Shown piece by piece: positions 1-8,933 of a DNA stretch of 47,141 nucleotides; the first letter of the stretch is position 1; every line of letters starts with the position of its first letter. The DNA is from an uncultured Alphaproteobacteria bacterium (lineage in GTDB: Bacteria; Pseudomonadota; Alphaproteobacteria; RF32; CAG-239): positions 1-47,141 of the forward strand of contig CALXRP010000016.1 in the NCBI GenBank assembly GCA_944390885.1. The letters are read 5' to 3'. The translations under genes were made by a program, and so were the position numbers. The notes beneath the pieces were generated by a model. It saw only the letters and a list, made by a program, of their open reading frames with translations, searched no databases and was not told the origin of the DNA.

Positions 1-77
1 GTCTTTCCGTGGTCTACGTGACCGATCGTTCCGATATTGCAGTGCGGTTTCGTCCGCTCAAACTTCTCTTTTGCCAT
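1..77 (-). CDS. tuf: Elongation factor Tu, N-terminal fragment
   Basis: The minus strand reads [20 protein letters not shown] and runs into the P-loop motif GHVDHGKT before the window edge, which is the unmistakable start of EF-Tu. EF-Tu is the GTPase that brings aminoacyl-tRNA to the ribosome. Only the first 25 or so codons are present, because the gene continues beyond base 1. It lies directly downstream of tRNA-Tyr and tRNA-Gly on the same strand, the common bacterial tRNA-tufB arrangement, so it is probably cotranscribed with them from the promoter near 390-416. Confidence 0.95.
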
Positions 78-134
78 CGTTATTAATCCTAAATTGTTAT
101 GTTGTTACAATAAAACTCAAGTGGGGAAGAAAAA

Positions 135-208
135 TGGAGCGGGTGAGGGGAATCGAACCCCCGTCATAAGCTTGGAAGGCTTCTGCTCTACCATTGAGCT
201 ACACCCGC
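135..208 (-). tRNA. tRNA-Gly (anticodon TCC)
   Basis: The minus strand folds into a standard cloverleaf with acceptor stem GCGGGTG/CACCCGC, a seven-base anticodon loop CTTCCAA (anticodon TCC), a T arm with GGTTCGATTCC, and an encoded CCA tail. It lies between tRNA-Tyr and tuf and is probably processed from the same transcript. Confidence 0.95.
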
Positions 209-245
209 TTAATCGTCCTCTCTCGAGAGCAAACCAAGATTGAAA

Positions 246-331
246 TGGTGGAGGGGGAAGGATTCGAACCTTCGTAGACGAAAGTCGACGGATTTACAGT
301 CCGTTGCATTTGACCGCTCTGCCACCCCTCC
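246..331 (-). tRNA. tRNA-Tyr (anticodon GTA)
   Basis: The minus strand gives a class II tRNA of 86 nt with acceptor stem GGAGGGG, anticodon loop CTGTAAA (GTA), a long variable arm and an encoded CCA. The long variable arm is normal for bacterial tRNA-Tyr. It is the first gene of the Tyr-Gly-tuf unit. Confidence 0.95.
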
Positions 332-389
332 TTAGAAACTTCCAATCCGGGGATTGAGGATTTAATCCTATAAATCATCTAACCTGCAA

Positions 390-416
390 ATAATAGCATT
401 TTTGCTATAATGTCAA
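390..416 (-). promoter_or_regulatory. Probable promoter of the tRNA-Tyr/tRNA-Gly/tuf unit
   Basis: On the minus strand a perfect -35 TTGACA is followed after 15 bases by TATTAT. A short palindrome (TAGCAAAAATGCTA) lies in the spacer. On the opposite strand a TATAAT at 406-411 could serve as the -10 of a divergent promoter for murQ, so the two promoters may overlap. Assigned from motifs only. Confidence 0.5.
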
Positions 417-491
417 CATCTTTTTTATATATTTCTTAATTTATTTGGATTAAATTCCTGCCATACATTTTGATTATATGGGAAAAAAGCC

Positions 492-1382
492 ATGCCTATC
501 ATTGAGTTAACCGAAAAAAGCAACCCTTCCTCGGCAGAAATAGACTTGCAAACACCTTTGGAAATTGCCCGGATTATAAATGAAGAAGATAAAAAAGTCG
601 CCCTGGCGGTAGAAAAGGTATTGGATTCGGTTGCCCAAGGCATTGAAACCATAGCCGGGGCTCTTGCTAACGGCGGCAAACTTGCCTATTTCGGCGCCGG
701 CACCAGCGGACGCATCGGCATTCTCGATGCCTCAGAAATGCCCCCGACTTTTGGCATTGACGGCAGCAAAGTTCAGGCATTTATCGCCGGTGGGGAAAAA
801 GCTCTCAGACAAGCGGTTGAAAATGCGGAAGACAGTAAAGAATTTGCCCTTTCTGATCTGAAAAAATTTGCCCCGCAGCCGCAAGATGTCGTGGTCGGAA
901 TTTCGGCCGGCGGCAATCCCGCCTATGTTTTAACGGCTCTTGACGAAGCACGCAAATGCGGAGCAAAAACCATTGCCATCAGCTCCAACCCGCAGGCAAA
1001 AATTGCACGTTATGCCGATATTTTCATCAATCCTCAGGTTGGTCCGGAAGTCGTCACCGGTTCATCAAGGATGAAATCCGGAACAGCCCAAAAAATGATT
1101 CTGAACATGCTCACGACCGGTGCAATGATTCGGCTCGGAAAAACCTACAAAAACTATATGATTGATCTGCAGATCGGCAACAATAAACTGCATAACCGCG
1201 CTTGCCGGATAATCTCCGAAATTGCAAAGATTCCCGCAGATCAGGCCGCCGGTTTTCTGGCCGAAAGCCGAAACAATGTTAAAACGGCCTGTGTTATGGC
1301 TGCCCGAAAATGTTCTTTGGAAGAGGCCAAAAAACTTCTCGCTCAAAACGGCGGCATTTTAAGAAAAATCATTAAAGGATAA
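492..1382 (+). CDS. murQ: N-acetylmuramic acid 6-phosphate etherase
   Basis: MurQ cleaves the lactyl ether of MurNAc 6-phosphate to give GlcNAc 6-phosphate and D-lactate during cell-wall recycling in the cytoplasm. The 296-residue length is normal for the family. The SIS-type sugar phosphate fold shows the N-terminal LTEKSNP segment, GAGTSGRIGILDASE near residues 68-82 with the expected catalytic Glu at 82, a second acidic residue at Glu113, and the signature MKSGTAQKMILNMLTTG around residue 195. The start at 492 follows a GGGAAAAAAG ribosome binding site. The next gene, rlmB, begins four bases after the stop, so the two are probably cotranscribed. No other muropeptide recycling genes are adjacent. 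Confidence 0.96.
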   Translation: MPIIELTEKSNPSSAEIDLQTPLEIARIINEEDKKVALAVEKVLDSVAQGIETIAGALANGGKLAYFGAGTSGRIGILDASEMPPTFGIDGSKVQAFIAGGEKALRQAVENAEDSKEFALSDLKKFAPQPQDVVVGISAGGNPAYVLTALDEARKCGAKTIAISSNPQAKIARYADIFINPQVGPEVVTGSSRMKSGTAQKMILNMLTTGAMIRLGKTYKNYMIDLQIGNNKLHNRACRIISEIAKIPADQAAGFLAESRNNVKTACVMAARKCSLEEAKKLLAQNGGILRKIIKG

Positions 1383-1386
1383 AGTT

Positions 1387-2148
1387 ATGGCTAAAAACAA
1401 AAATTCTTCATCTCCCGATAAAAATACGGTGCTTTTATACGGCCGCCACCCGGTTTTTGCCGCCATTGCCAACCCTTCGCGCCGGATTCTAAAAATATAT
1501 GCATCGGCAGAAAACGCTGCAGAAATAAAAGCACATTTATCGGCCTGTCAAAGAAACAATCTCCCGCTGCAGATTGTTGACCGCAAAGACATCGATAAAA
1601 TGCTCCCGCGAGAGGCCGTTCACCAAGGATTTGCTTTGCAATGCAAAGAGTTGGAAAATTATTCGATTGAAGACATCTGCACTCTGGCGGCTGAAAAAAA
1701 AGACTGCCATATTCTGATTCTTGACCAGGTAACCGACCCGCAAAACATCGGCGCCATCATCCGCTCCTGTGTTGCTTTTGACACGCTGGCGCTCATTATG
1801 CAGGACAAAAACGCCCCGGCCGAAACCGGTGCCATGGCCAAAGCTTCCGCAGGGATGATAGAGCTTCTGCCGATCTGCCGTGTTACCAATCTGTCGCGAG
1901 CCTTAGTCCGGCTGAAACAAGATGGTTTTTGGATTCTCGGCATGGACGGCTATGCCCAAACAACCATTGACCAAATCAATAAATCGGGAAAAACAGCCAT
2001 TGTCATGGGTTCGGAAGGCAAAGGCATGCGACGGCTGGTAGAAGAAAACTGCGATTCTTCCGTAAAACTGCCGATCTCTCCCAAAGTCGAAAGCCTAAAC
2101 GTAGCCACGGCCGCGGCAATAGCCCTTTATGAAATCAACCGCCGTTAA
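1387..2148 (+). CDS. rlmB: 23S rRNA 2'-O-ribose methyltransferase (RlmB/TrmH family)
   Basis: This is a SpoU-class SAM-dependent methyltransferase, expected to methylate G2251 of 23S rRNA. The 253 residues carry an N-terminal L30e-like substrate-binding domain (LLYGRHPVFAAI near residue 16) and a SPOUT catalytic domain with its three motifs: DPQNIGAIIRSC, IVMGSEGKGMRRLVEENCD and LPISPKVESLNVATAAAIALYE. The trefoil knot motifs are intact. It is translationally close to murQ (4 bp gap). Assignment as RlmB rather than another TrmH paralogue rests on length and the N-terminal domain. Confidence 0.9.
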   Translation: MAKNKNSSSPDKNTVLLYGRHPVFAAIANPSRRILKIYASAENAAEIKAHLSACQRNNLPLQIVDRKDIDKMLPREAVHQGFALQCKELENYSIEDICTLAAEKKDCHILILDQVTDPQNIGAIIRSCVAFDTLALIMQDKNAPAETGAMAKASAGMIELLPICRVTNLSRALVRLKQDGFWILGMDGYAQTTIDQINKSGKTAIVMGSEGKGMRRLVEENCDSSVKLPISPKVESLNVATAAAIALYEINRR

Positions 2149-2224
2149 AGTCCAAAAACAGATTCACCATATTTTTAACTTTTGCCGATACAATCAGGTT
2201 GGTTTAGTTCACTGGGGAAAAAAC

Positions 2225-2959
2225 ATGGCCGCAACTATCGAGGTAAAAAACCTTAACAAAAATTTTGACACTTTGCAGGCTGTCCGCAATATCAGCTTCA
2301 GCACGCAAAAAGGCGAAATCATCGCCCTGCTTGGTCCGAACGGCGCCGGAAAATCAACTTTGATGAATATGATAACCGGCTATCTGGCACCTTCTTCCGG
2401 AGAAATTTTTGTGTTGGGAAAAAACATTCGGGAATATCCGTTGGAAACCAAAAGCAATATCGGATTCTTGTCGGAGGGCTCCCCGCTATACCCGGACATG
2501 ACTGTTCGGGCCTTTCTGAACTATATGGCCGAACTCCGCGGTTTTTCCGGAAAAAAGAAACAAGAGCGCCTGAACAAAATTTACAAAATCGCTAATATTG
2601 AAAACGTTTTATCCCAACGCATAGAAACCCTGTCCAAAGGCTATCTCCGCCGTGTCGGATTCGCCCAAAGCATTATTTCCGATCCCAAAATTCTGCTTCT
2701 GGATGAGCCGACCGACGGGCTTGATCCCAACCAGAAAGAACACATCCGCAACCTGATCAAACAAATGGGCAAAAACAAGACCATCATCATTTCGACCCAC
2801 CTGCTGGACGAAGCCGAAAACATCAGCACCCGGATTATTCTGATTGACAAAGGACGGATTATGGCAGACGGCAGCTTGCCCGAAATACTAAAACAAACAC
2901 ATTCGCGCAGTTTGGAAAATGCTTTCAAAAAGCTCACGTCTTTGGAGAACAATCAATGA
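2225..2959 (+). CDS. ABC transporter ATP-binding protein, GldA type
   Basis: A 244-residue ATPase with Walker A GPNGAGKST, signature region TLSKGYLRRVGFAQSI, Walker B ILLLDEPTDGLDPNQ and the H-loop STHLLDEAE. I chose ATG 2225, preceded by a GGGGAAA site, rather than the in-frame ATG 2129, which would add a non-homologous 32-residue tail overlapping rlmB. The closest named relatives are GldA of gliding-type transporters and general ABC-2 exporters. It overlaps the next gene by four bases (ATGA), so ATPase and permease are translationally coupled. The signature motif is LSKGY rather than LSGGQ, which is tolerated in this subfamily. Confidence 0.9.
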   Translation: MAATIEVKNLNKNFDTLQAVRNISFSTQKGEIIALLGPNGAGKSTLMNMITGYLAPSSGEIFVLGKNIREYPLETKSNIGFLSEGSPLYPDMTVRAFLNYMAELRGFSGKKKQERLNKIYKIANIENVLSQRIETLSKGYLRRVGFAQSIISDPKILLLDEPTDGLDPNQKEHIRNLIKQMGKNKTIIISTHLLDEAENISTRIILIDKGRIMADGSLPEILKQTHSRSLENAFKKLTSLENNQ

Positions 2960-5900
2960 AAAACGCTGTTATTATTGCCAAAAATGAGCTCAAACGCTAT
3001 TTTACATCCCCTCTGGCCTATGTATATCTGATAGCCTTTCTAATCCTAAACGGCTCTTTTGCTATTTATTTCGGCCACTTTTTTGAGCGCGGCCGGGCCG
3101 ACCTGCTGCCGATGTTCAGTTTTCAACCCTGGCTGTATCTGCTGTTCATTCCCGGGATATCAATGCGGCTCTGGGCTGAAGAATTCAAAAGCAAAAGCAT
3201 TGTCCAAATTATGACCATGCCCGTTACGACCACATCTCTGGTCTGGGGAAAATTTCTGGCCTCTTGGCTGTTCTGTGCAATTGCATTGGTCCTGACATTT
3301 CCGTTTTGGTTAACGGTTAATCTCCTCGGAGAACCGGATAACGGCGTTATCTTACTCAGTTATTTCGGCAGCCTCACTCTGGCCGGCTGTATGCTTGCCA
3401 TTTCTCAGACCATGTCCTCGCTGACCAAAAATCAGGTAATTGCCCTGGTTTTGGCCGTTATTGCCAATTTGCTCTTTTTTCTGAGCTCTCTGGAATATGT
3501 TCTCAGCCTGTTCAGACTGTTTTTTCCGCTGTCCATCGTAGACATGATCGCCTCTTTCAGTTTCATCACTCATTTTCAAACCATCGCCCAGGGGCTTCTG
3601 GAACTGCGTGACATAATATTTTATGTTTCAATAATTTTGCTGTTTAACTTCACAACGGAAATCATTATCAGTTTCAAGACCTCCGGTACGTCAACTCTGG
3701 TACGTTCCGGCCGACGGCTGCATTATATTCTTCTGTTCTGCTCATTGTTACTCGGCTTCATCGGACTAAACCTGCTGGCCAACAACCACCTGAGAAATAT
3801 TCGCTTTGATTTGACGGAAGAACACAACTTTACTTTAACCCCGGCCACCGAAAAAATATTGCAAAACCTGCCGTCTCCGGTAACGGCCAAACTTTTTTAT
3901 TCCAAAATTTTGAGCGAACGTAATCCTGATTTTCGCAGTTATTTTGACAGAGTCCGTTTGCTGCTTCAACAATACGAAAACATCTCCGGCGGTAAATTCA
4001 CCTACCAGATAAACTATGTTGAGCCGCTGGACGAATCTGAAGACTATGCCATTGCCAGCGGATTACACAGCCTTCCCGTCATTGACCGCTCACAAGCTGC
4101 ATTTTTCGGCATTATTTTTTCCGATAGCCTGGACAACAAAAAAATCATTCCTTTTCTGCCGTTGGAACGCCAAAGCTACATAGAACAAGACCTGACGGAA
4201 ACCATCTATTCCATCAACAACAGCAAGCCGCTGCTCGGTATTTTTTCCTCCCTTCCGGTAAACAGTGAAAGCGTCGGCAGCATTGTCACACCTCGCTGGG
4301 AACTCCTAAACCGATTGGATAAATTTTATAGCATAAGAATGATCAACCGGCCGGAAGACATAACAAAAGACTTCAAAGCCATAATGGTCATCCATCCGAA
4401 ACACCCGTCGGAAGCCATGGTAAAAGCTTTAAAAGATTACAGCTATCAGGGCGGAAAGATCATGCTTTTCGTTGACATTGCGTCTGAAGCATTAAACAAT
4501 CTGGCACCGGTAGATTCCAGACCGGAACCTTCAGATCTGAACGGGCTGGATAAAATCTGGGGTTTTCATTATTACCCGAACGTTGCCGCCACGGATCTTG
4601 AAAATTCGCTGTTAGTCAATGCCTCCGGCACCACAACACGCACGGCAAATTTCACTCAGGACATTGTTCAGTATCTGTTAAAAGAAAACAATTTCAACCC
4701 GGCTTTCCCGGGATTATCCCGTCTCAAACAGCTTTTGTTTTCATCTGCAACTGTTATTGAACCAGACCAGCAGCAAAAAAACATTAGTTTTATTCCGCTG
4801 ATTTCCCTGAGCCGAAATTCGGCATTAATTCCGGCTGAGCTAATTCGGCGCGGCACCAACCCGGCAGATTTGCTCCGCCGTTTCAAAACCGATTCTTATA
4901 CCAAATACATTGCCGCCCGCATAACCAGCACCAACCTGAGCAAAGCTTTTGATGTCATCATCGTCGGCGATACGGATTTTCTGTACGATTCTTATTGGGG
5001 AAAAAACATCTTTATCGGCGACAAACAATATTTCATTCCGCTGCTGGACAACGCTAACTTTGTACTGAACAGTCTGGATATGCTGACCGGAAACACCGAA
5101 CTTTTGAGCTTGCGCGGACAAACGGAAAAACTTCGTCCGTTTATTGAAGTTGAACATATCCGCAAAGCAGGTCTTCGTGAAGCCAAAATCAAAGAAAACG
5201 AAATCATGGACAACATTGATTTGGCCAAAGCGGGATTGCAGGAAATATGGAACAAAAAAACCTTCGAACAGCGGGAAAATTTCACCCCGGACGAACTGGC
5301 TCTCATTGCCGGCATCCGCAAAAAACTAAACACCCTGCGGCAAGATTTGCAACAAGTTCAGGAAGAAAGCCGTTTTAAAATCCAAAAAATTGATCTTGCC
5401 GTCAAATTTACCAACATTTATGCCCTGCCCCTGCTCTTTGCCCTGGCACTCTTGTTGCTCAGACTAAAGCGACATAAACTGCCTCATTCGCCTTCTGCAG
5501 AAAAATTAAAACGCCGTCCGGCAATAATTATGATGGTTTCGTTGCTGCTTCTGGCTGCCGGCCTGACCTCCGGTCATTTTGTCCGGCAAAAAAGCACGGA
5601 AGACCTGATTGAGCAACCTCTCTTTGCCAAACTTCCGCAACAGATCAATGATGTCGCAGAAATCTCTCTGACAACAACCGCCGGGAACCTGACTTTCATC
5701 AAAGAAAACGGAATTTGGCAACTGAAAGGCCAGCCGCATTTCATGGTCTTGCAAGATCGCATCCGCAGTTTTCTGAGTGCCTTGCTGGAAGCCCGCTACT
5801 TTGAAAAAAAATCAGACAAAGTTGAACATCTTGCTCATTTCGGATTACAAGACCTGACCGATCCGGCCTCTCCCAAAACGGAAGTCACGCTGAAAGACTC

Positions 5901-6411
5901 AAACGGCCGGCAGCTTGTCCGTTTTGACATCGGACGTTATGACCTTGATATCGGACGGGGTTCCCGTGCCGCTTACATTAAATTTCCATCCAAATTTCAG
6001 GTTTGGAGCGTGGCCGCAGATTTCATCGATCTCTCACCTGATTTCGTCGACTGGACATACAGCACCCTTTGGAATCTGCGGCTTGGACGATTAATCGGAT
6101 TCAATTCAACTACGGATTCTTATCGGGTCAGTCTGCTTGCCCGCGCTATGCTGAACGCCAGATTGTCCGATACGCAAACAAACATACCCGGAGCAAAAGA
6201 AATCTTCTCATTCAAACTTCTGGCCGAAAACAACCAGAAAATACTTTATAGATTTTTCCAAAGCGGCAATACATATTTTGTAAAAATAGAATATACTGCC
6301 ATCCCGAATGAAAAGACCTTGCAGCTTTATGAAAAATATACTAAAGATACCTATTTTGAAATAAGCAAAATAGATCTGGAGAAAATCAGAAATGTCATCA
6401 CAGCTCACTAA
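2956..6411 (+). CDS. Fused ABC-2 permease, GldG-like auxiliary domain and DUF4340 protein
   Basis: This 1151-residue protein seems to join three parts usually encoded separately. Residues 1-235 are an ABC-2 permease like GldF, with six hydrophobic helices. A further helix near 254-275 opens the GldG/ABC_transp_aux region (RFDLTEEHNFTLTPATEKIL), which extends to about 760 and is followed by a short coiled coil and a helix at 822-838. A last helix at 856-877 leads into a DUF4340-like periplasmic domain (TTTAGNLTFIKENGIWQLKG) to the C-terminus. With the upstream ATPase it should form a complete exporter whose substrate is unknown. Related gene sets in other bacteria have been linked to gliding or envelope processes, but nothing here shows motility. 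The reading frame is uninterrupted. It overlaps the cation efflux gene by 20 bases. Confidence 0.85.
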   Translation: MKNAVIIAKNELKRYFTSPLAYVYLIAFLILNGSFAIYFGHFFERGRADLLPMFSFQPWLYLLFIPGISMRLWAEEFKSKSIVQIMTMPVTTTSLVWGKFLASWLFCAIALVLTFPFWLTVNLLGEPDNGVILLSYFGSLTLAGCMLAISQTMSSLTKNQVIALVLAVIANLLFFLSSLEYVLSLFRLFFPLSIVDMIASFSFITHFQTIAQGLLELRDIIFYVSIILLFNFTTEIIISFKTSGTSTLVRSGRRLHYILLFCSLLLGFIGLNLLANNHLRNIRFDLTEEHNFTLTPATEKILQNLPSPVTAKLFYSKILSERNPDFRSYFDRVRLLLQQYENISGGKFTYQINYVEPLDESEDYAIASGLHSLPVIDRSQAAFFGIIFSDSLDNKKIIPFLPLERQSYIEQDLTETIYSINNSKPLLGIFSSLPVNSESVGSIVTPRWELLNRLDKFYSIRMINRPEDITKDFKAIMVIHPKHPSEAMVKALKDYSYQGGKIMLFVDIASEALNNLAPVDSRPEPSDLNGLDKIWGFHYYPNVAATDLENSLLVNASGTTTRTANFTQDIVQYLLKENNFNPAFPGLSRLKQLLFSSATVIEPDQQQKNISFIPLISLSRNSALIPAELIRRGTNPADLLRRFKTDSYTKYIAARITSTNLSKAFDVIIVGDTDFLYDSYWGKNIFIGDKQYFIPLLDNANFVLNSLDMLTGNTELLSLRGQTEKLRPFIEVEHIRKAGLREAKIKENEIMDNIDLAKAGLQEIWNKKTFEQRENFTPDELALIAGIRKKLNTLRQDLQQVQEESRFKIQKIDLAVKFTNIYALPLLFALALLLLRLKRHKLPHSPSAEKLKRRPAIIMMVSLLLLAAGLTSGHFVRQKSTEDLIEQPLFAKLPQQINDVAEISLTTTAGNLTFIKENGIWQLKGQPHFMVLQDRIRSFLSALLEARYFEKKSDKVEHLAHFGLQDLTDPASPKTEVTLKDSNGRQLVRFDIGRYDLDIGRGSRAAYIKFPSKFQVWSVAADFIDLSPDFVDWTYSTLWNLRLGRLIGFNSTTDSYRVSLLARAMLNARLSDTQTNIPGAKEIFSFKLLAENNQKILYRFFQSGNTYFVKIEYTAIPNEKTLQLYEKYTKDTYFEISKIDLEKIRNVITAH

Positions 6412-7330
6412 AGCACAAAGCGACCGCTTAAAGAATCTGGCCGCCTGCACCAGCATATCCGTTGCCGTTATTTTGTGCCTGCTAAAAATATTCGGCGCTT
6501 TTGTTACCGATTCCCTGGCTGTTCTGTCATCAATGGTCGACAGCCTGTCCGACATCTTTGCATCATTAATCACATTAATCGCCGTACGCTACTCCGCCAA
6601 ACCGGCCAGCGCCACCCACCGCTATGGCTATGGCAAGGCCGAAGCGTTGAGCTCGTTGACCCAGGCCGCTTTTATCGCCGGCTCCGGTCTTTTCGTCATC
6701 TATGACGGCTTTAACCGTTTTGTCTCTCCGCGGCAGATTGCCGACACCGGCATCGGTTTAATCATCATGGTCATCAGCATTCTGGCCACGCTTGCCTTAA
6801 TCACCTTCCAAAGGCATGTCGCAAAAATAACCAAATCTCAGGCAATTTTGGCCGACAGCGCTCACTATGTTGTTGACCTGCTAACCAACGGTTCAATCAT
6901 CCTCAGTTTGATCGTCGTCCAATTTTTTGATTTTCTGTGGTTTGATACCCTCACGGCTGTATTGATTGCCGCTTATCTGCTGTTTAATGCTTATGATCTG
7001 GCCAAACAGGCCATCGCCCAGCTGTTGGATAAAGAACTGGATGAAAACATCCGTTCGGAAGTCATAAAATGCGCAAAATCCTTTGATTTTATCCAAGGCA
7101 TCCACGATTTTCGCAGCCGTGACCTCGGCGGAACATATTTGTTCGAATTCCACCTTGAACTTGACGGCAACTTATCGCTTTATCAAGCTCATCACTATTG
7201 CAATATGGTAGAAGAAAAAATTCTGAGCAAATATCCCGACGCTCAAATCATCGTCCATCAGGACCCTGCCGGTATCAAAGAAGAACGGCTGGACAACAAA
7301 ATTACCCACAACAAAAAGAAAGGAAAATAA
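6392..7330 (+). CDS. Cation diffusion facilitator, FieF-like metal/proton antiporter
   Basis: A 312-residue inner-membrane protein of the CDF family that exports divalent metals (Zn, Fe, Mn or Cd) in exchange for protons. It has six membrane helices and a cytoplasmic C-terminal domain. Metal-site motifs are visible: MVDSLSD near residue 47, HRYGYGKAE near 76, and LADSAHYVVD near 153, matching the Asp/Asp and His/Asp pairs of the transport site. The C-terminal domain retains HDFRSRDLGGTYLFEFHLELD. It starts inside the end of the ABC fusion gene and so is likely read from the same message. Metal specificity cannot be told from sequence alone. Confidence 0.92.
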   Translation: MSSQLTKAQSDRLKNLAACTSISVAVILCLLKIFGAFVTDSLAVLSSMVDSLSDIFASLITLIAVRYSAKPASATHRYGYGKAEALSSLTQAAFIAGSGLFVIYDGFNRFVSPRQIADTGIGLIIMVISILATLALITFQRHVAKITKSQAILADSAHYVVDLLTNGSIILSLIVVQFFDFLWFDTLTAVLIAAYLLFNAYDLAKQAIAQLLDKELDENIRSEVIKCAKSFDFIQGIHDFRSRDLGGTYLFEFHLELDGNLSLYQAHHYCNMVEEKILSKYPDAQIIVHQDPAGIKEERLDNKITHNKKKGK

Positions 7331-7331
7331 A

Positions 7332-7919
7332 ATGCTTAAAATTTTGTCATTTTTATCTGCCCTTTTAATAAGTTTTTCCGTCGCAGCGCAGGAAAACAAA
7401 CTCCCGACGCCTCGAACCGAAGGCGGAATGCCTTTGATGCAGGCCGTTGCCGCCCGCAAAACAACGCGTAAATTTGCTTCCCGGGCAATTGATCCTCAGA
7501 CTTTGAGCGAAATCCTCTGGACGGCATGGGGCATTACACACGACGGCAAACACAGCATACCGACATCGCAAAACAAACAAAACCTGAAGGTCTATGTTTT
7601 GCAGGCTGACGGCATCTGGCTTTATAATCCGGAAAAAAACAGCCTCAAAAACATCAGCCGAAAAGATGTCCGCAGCATTCTCAATACACAGGAATTTGTA
7701 AAAAAGGCGCCTCTTCATCTGGTTTTTGTCGGCAGCGACAAAAAGAACTCTCCGATGCACGCCGGTTCTGCTTATCAGAATGTCGGCCTTTACTGCGCTT
7801 CCAAGGGACTCAACAACGTTGTCCGCGGATACTTTGATCACGCCGCCCTCGGCAAAGAACTCAATCTGCAGGAACCGGAAGAAGTCATTGTAACGCAGGC
7901 AATCGGCTGGAGCAAATAA
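7332..7919 (+). CDS. Exported nitroreductase-family protein (SagB/ThcOx-like)
   Basis: A 195-residue protein with a clear signal peptide (about 19 residues, ending SVAAQ) followed by a compact FMN-dependent nitroreductase fold: MQAVAARKTTRKFASRAI is the FMN-phosphate binding start, LSEILWTAWGITH follows, and the C-terminal part has the family's GLYCASKGLNNVVRGYFD segment. Most nitroreductases are cytoplasmic; export implies FMN loading before or after transport. The substrate is unknown. The gene begins one base after the cation efflux stop and overlaps the next gene by a TAATG, so it sits in an operon with two further exported or anchored proteins. Confidence 0.85.
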   Translation: MLKILSFLSALLISFSVAAQENKLPTPRTEGGMPLMQAVAARKTTRKFASRAIDPQTLSEILWTAWGITHDGKHSIPTSQNKQNLKVYVLQADGIWLYNPEKNSLKNISRKDVRSILNTQEFVKKAPLHLVFVGSDKKNSPMHAGSAYQNVGLYCASKGLNNVVRGYFDHAALGKELNLQEPEEVIVTQAIGWSK

Positions 7920-8374
7920 TGATACGAATTTTGCTTCTGCTCCTGTTTCTGTTGTATAGCCCACAGACACAGGCGGAATGTAAAAAATTTGCTCACAACT
8001 TGAACGGAAAGCTAATGTCCGTCCGTTGCGGAAGCTCCAATCCCGAATTTGCCTGTCCGCCGCTCAGAGCCTGGGACGGCCGCAACTGCGTCAAAATCCC
8101 GATTGTGGAAAGATGCAGAAAATTCGGCGGAGAATGGATTAATGCACAATTCATATATAACAAAACACAAAGTGTTTTTCTTGATATCTGCAAATGTCCG
8201 AACGGACAAACCTGGAACGGCATAAGCTGCACAACCGTCAAACCGGCCCATATCTGCAAGTCTTACGATACAGGTTGCACGCCTGTCCATATCCGTCTGC
8301 TGCAACCTCAAAAACATAAACAGCCGATTATCAGCTGTGAACAATTTCCTAAATGCTCTAAAAAAGGAGAATAA
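7919..8374 (+). CDS. Small secreted Cys-rich protein, unknown function
   Basis: A 151-residue protein that I do not recognise. It begins with a very hydrophobic signal sequence (IRILLLLLFLLYS) with a likely cleavage after TQA before the first Cys; this could be a signal peptidase I site, and a lipobox is not convincing. The mature part has about a dozen cysteines and a repeated pattern, C-P-rich then W-D/N-G-x-x-C (CPPLRAWDGRNC near residues 45-57, CPNGQTWNGISC near 93-104), suggesting two disulfide-bonded modules. It is translationally coupled to the exported nitroreductase. The C-terminus is polar and ends SKKGE. Confidence 0.7.
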   Translation: MIRILLLLLFLLYSPQTQAECKKFAHNLNGKLMSVRCGSSNPEFACPPLRAWDGRNCVKIPIVERCRKFGGEWINAQFIYNKTQSVFLDICKCPNGQTWNGISCTTVKPAHICKSYDTGCTPVHIRLLQPQKHKQPIISCEQFPKCSKKGE

Positions 8375-8375
8375 T

Positions 8376-8915
8376 ATGAGACACCACTTTTTATCCATCA
8401 TAGCAATAGTTTTAATCTTTGCTGCGGCTGTATATATTTGGAACCGTTTTTTCAATTGCGGACATTTTCAAGAAAGCGGTACGAATTGGACGGCGGCTAA
8501 GGCCGGTTCCGGTTATATTGTCAGCATAAATAACCACGCTGAACTGGTTTCGGCTCTGGAAGATTTTGTAAAGACCAACAAAATCACCGCCGGAAACATC
8601 ACAGGCATAGGAGCGGTCAATCGCGCCGTTCTGCGTTTTTTTGATCCCAAAACCAAAAAATACGTCGACAAAACCTTTGAGGGACAAATGGAAATTACCA
8701 ATCTGACCGGCAATATTTCAACAATGGACGGCAAAGAATACCTTCATCTGCATATAACGCTGGGCAACAGCAAATATCAAGGCATTGCAGGACACTTGCT
8801 TTCGGCAGACATCAACGGTGCCGGAGAGTTTTACATCCAAAGCTTCCCCCGCACGCATATTAAGCGGACATACAATCCGGAAGTCGGGCTCAATTTCTAT
8901 GACTTTAACAAATAA
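8376..8915 (+). CDS. Membrane-anchored PPC/DUF296-domain protein
   Basis: A 179-residue protein starting at ATG 8376, placed just after an AAAGGAG site; an upstream in-frame ATG at 8337 lies inside the previous gene and is unlikely. An N-terminal hydrophobic helix (residues 4-20) is followed by a PPC (plant and prokaryote conserved, DUF296) domain: SGYIVSINNHAELVSALEDF, ITGIGAVNRAVLRFFDP, LTGNISTMDGKEYLHLHITL and GLNFYDFNK. The LHLH plus a following HL motif is the presumed metal site. Relatives are usually cytoplasmic single-domain proteins of uncertain role, so the N-terminal anchor is notable. It ends the plus-strand operon before a terminator. Confidence 0.82.
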   Translation: MRHHFLSIIAIVLIFAAAVYIWNRFFNCGHFQESGTNWTAAKAGSGYIVSINNHAELVSALEDFVKTNKITAGNITGIGAVNRAVLRFFDPKTKKYVDKTFEGQMEITNLTGNISTMDGKEYLHLHITLGNSKYQGIAGHLLSADINGAGEFYIQSFPRTHIKRTYNPEVGLNFYDFNK

Positions 8916-8933
8916 AACTGCATTTTCTCACAA

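Noticed and set aside
37..243. Open frame on the plus strand across the first tRNA
   Set aside because: It reads through tRNA-Gly and the antisense of tuf; sequence such as GEGNRTPVISLEGFCS is a tRNA translation artefact.
2129..2224. N-terminal extension of the ABC ATPase
   Set aside because: It overlaps rlmB, has no ribosome binding site and lacks family homology; the ATG at 2225 is well placed.
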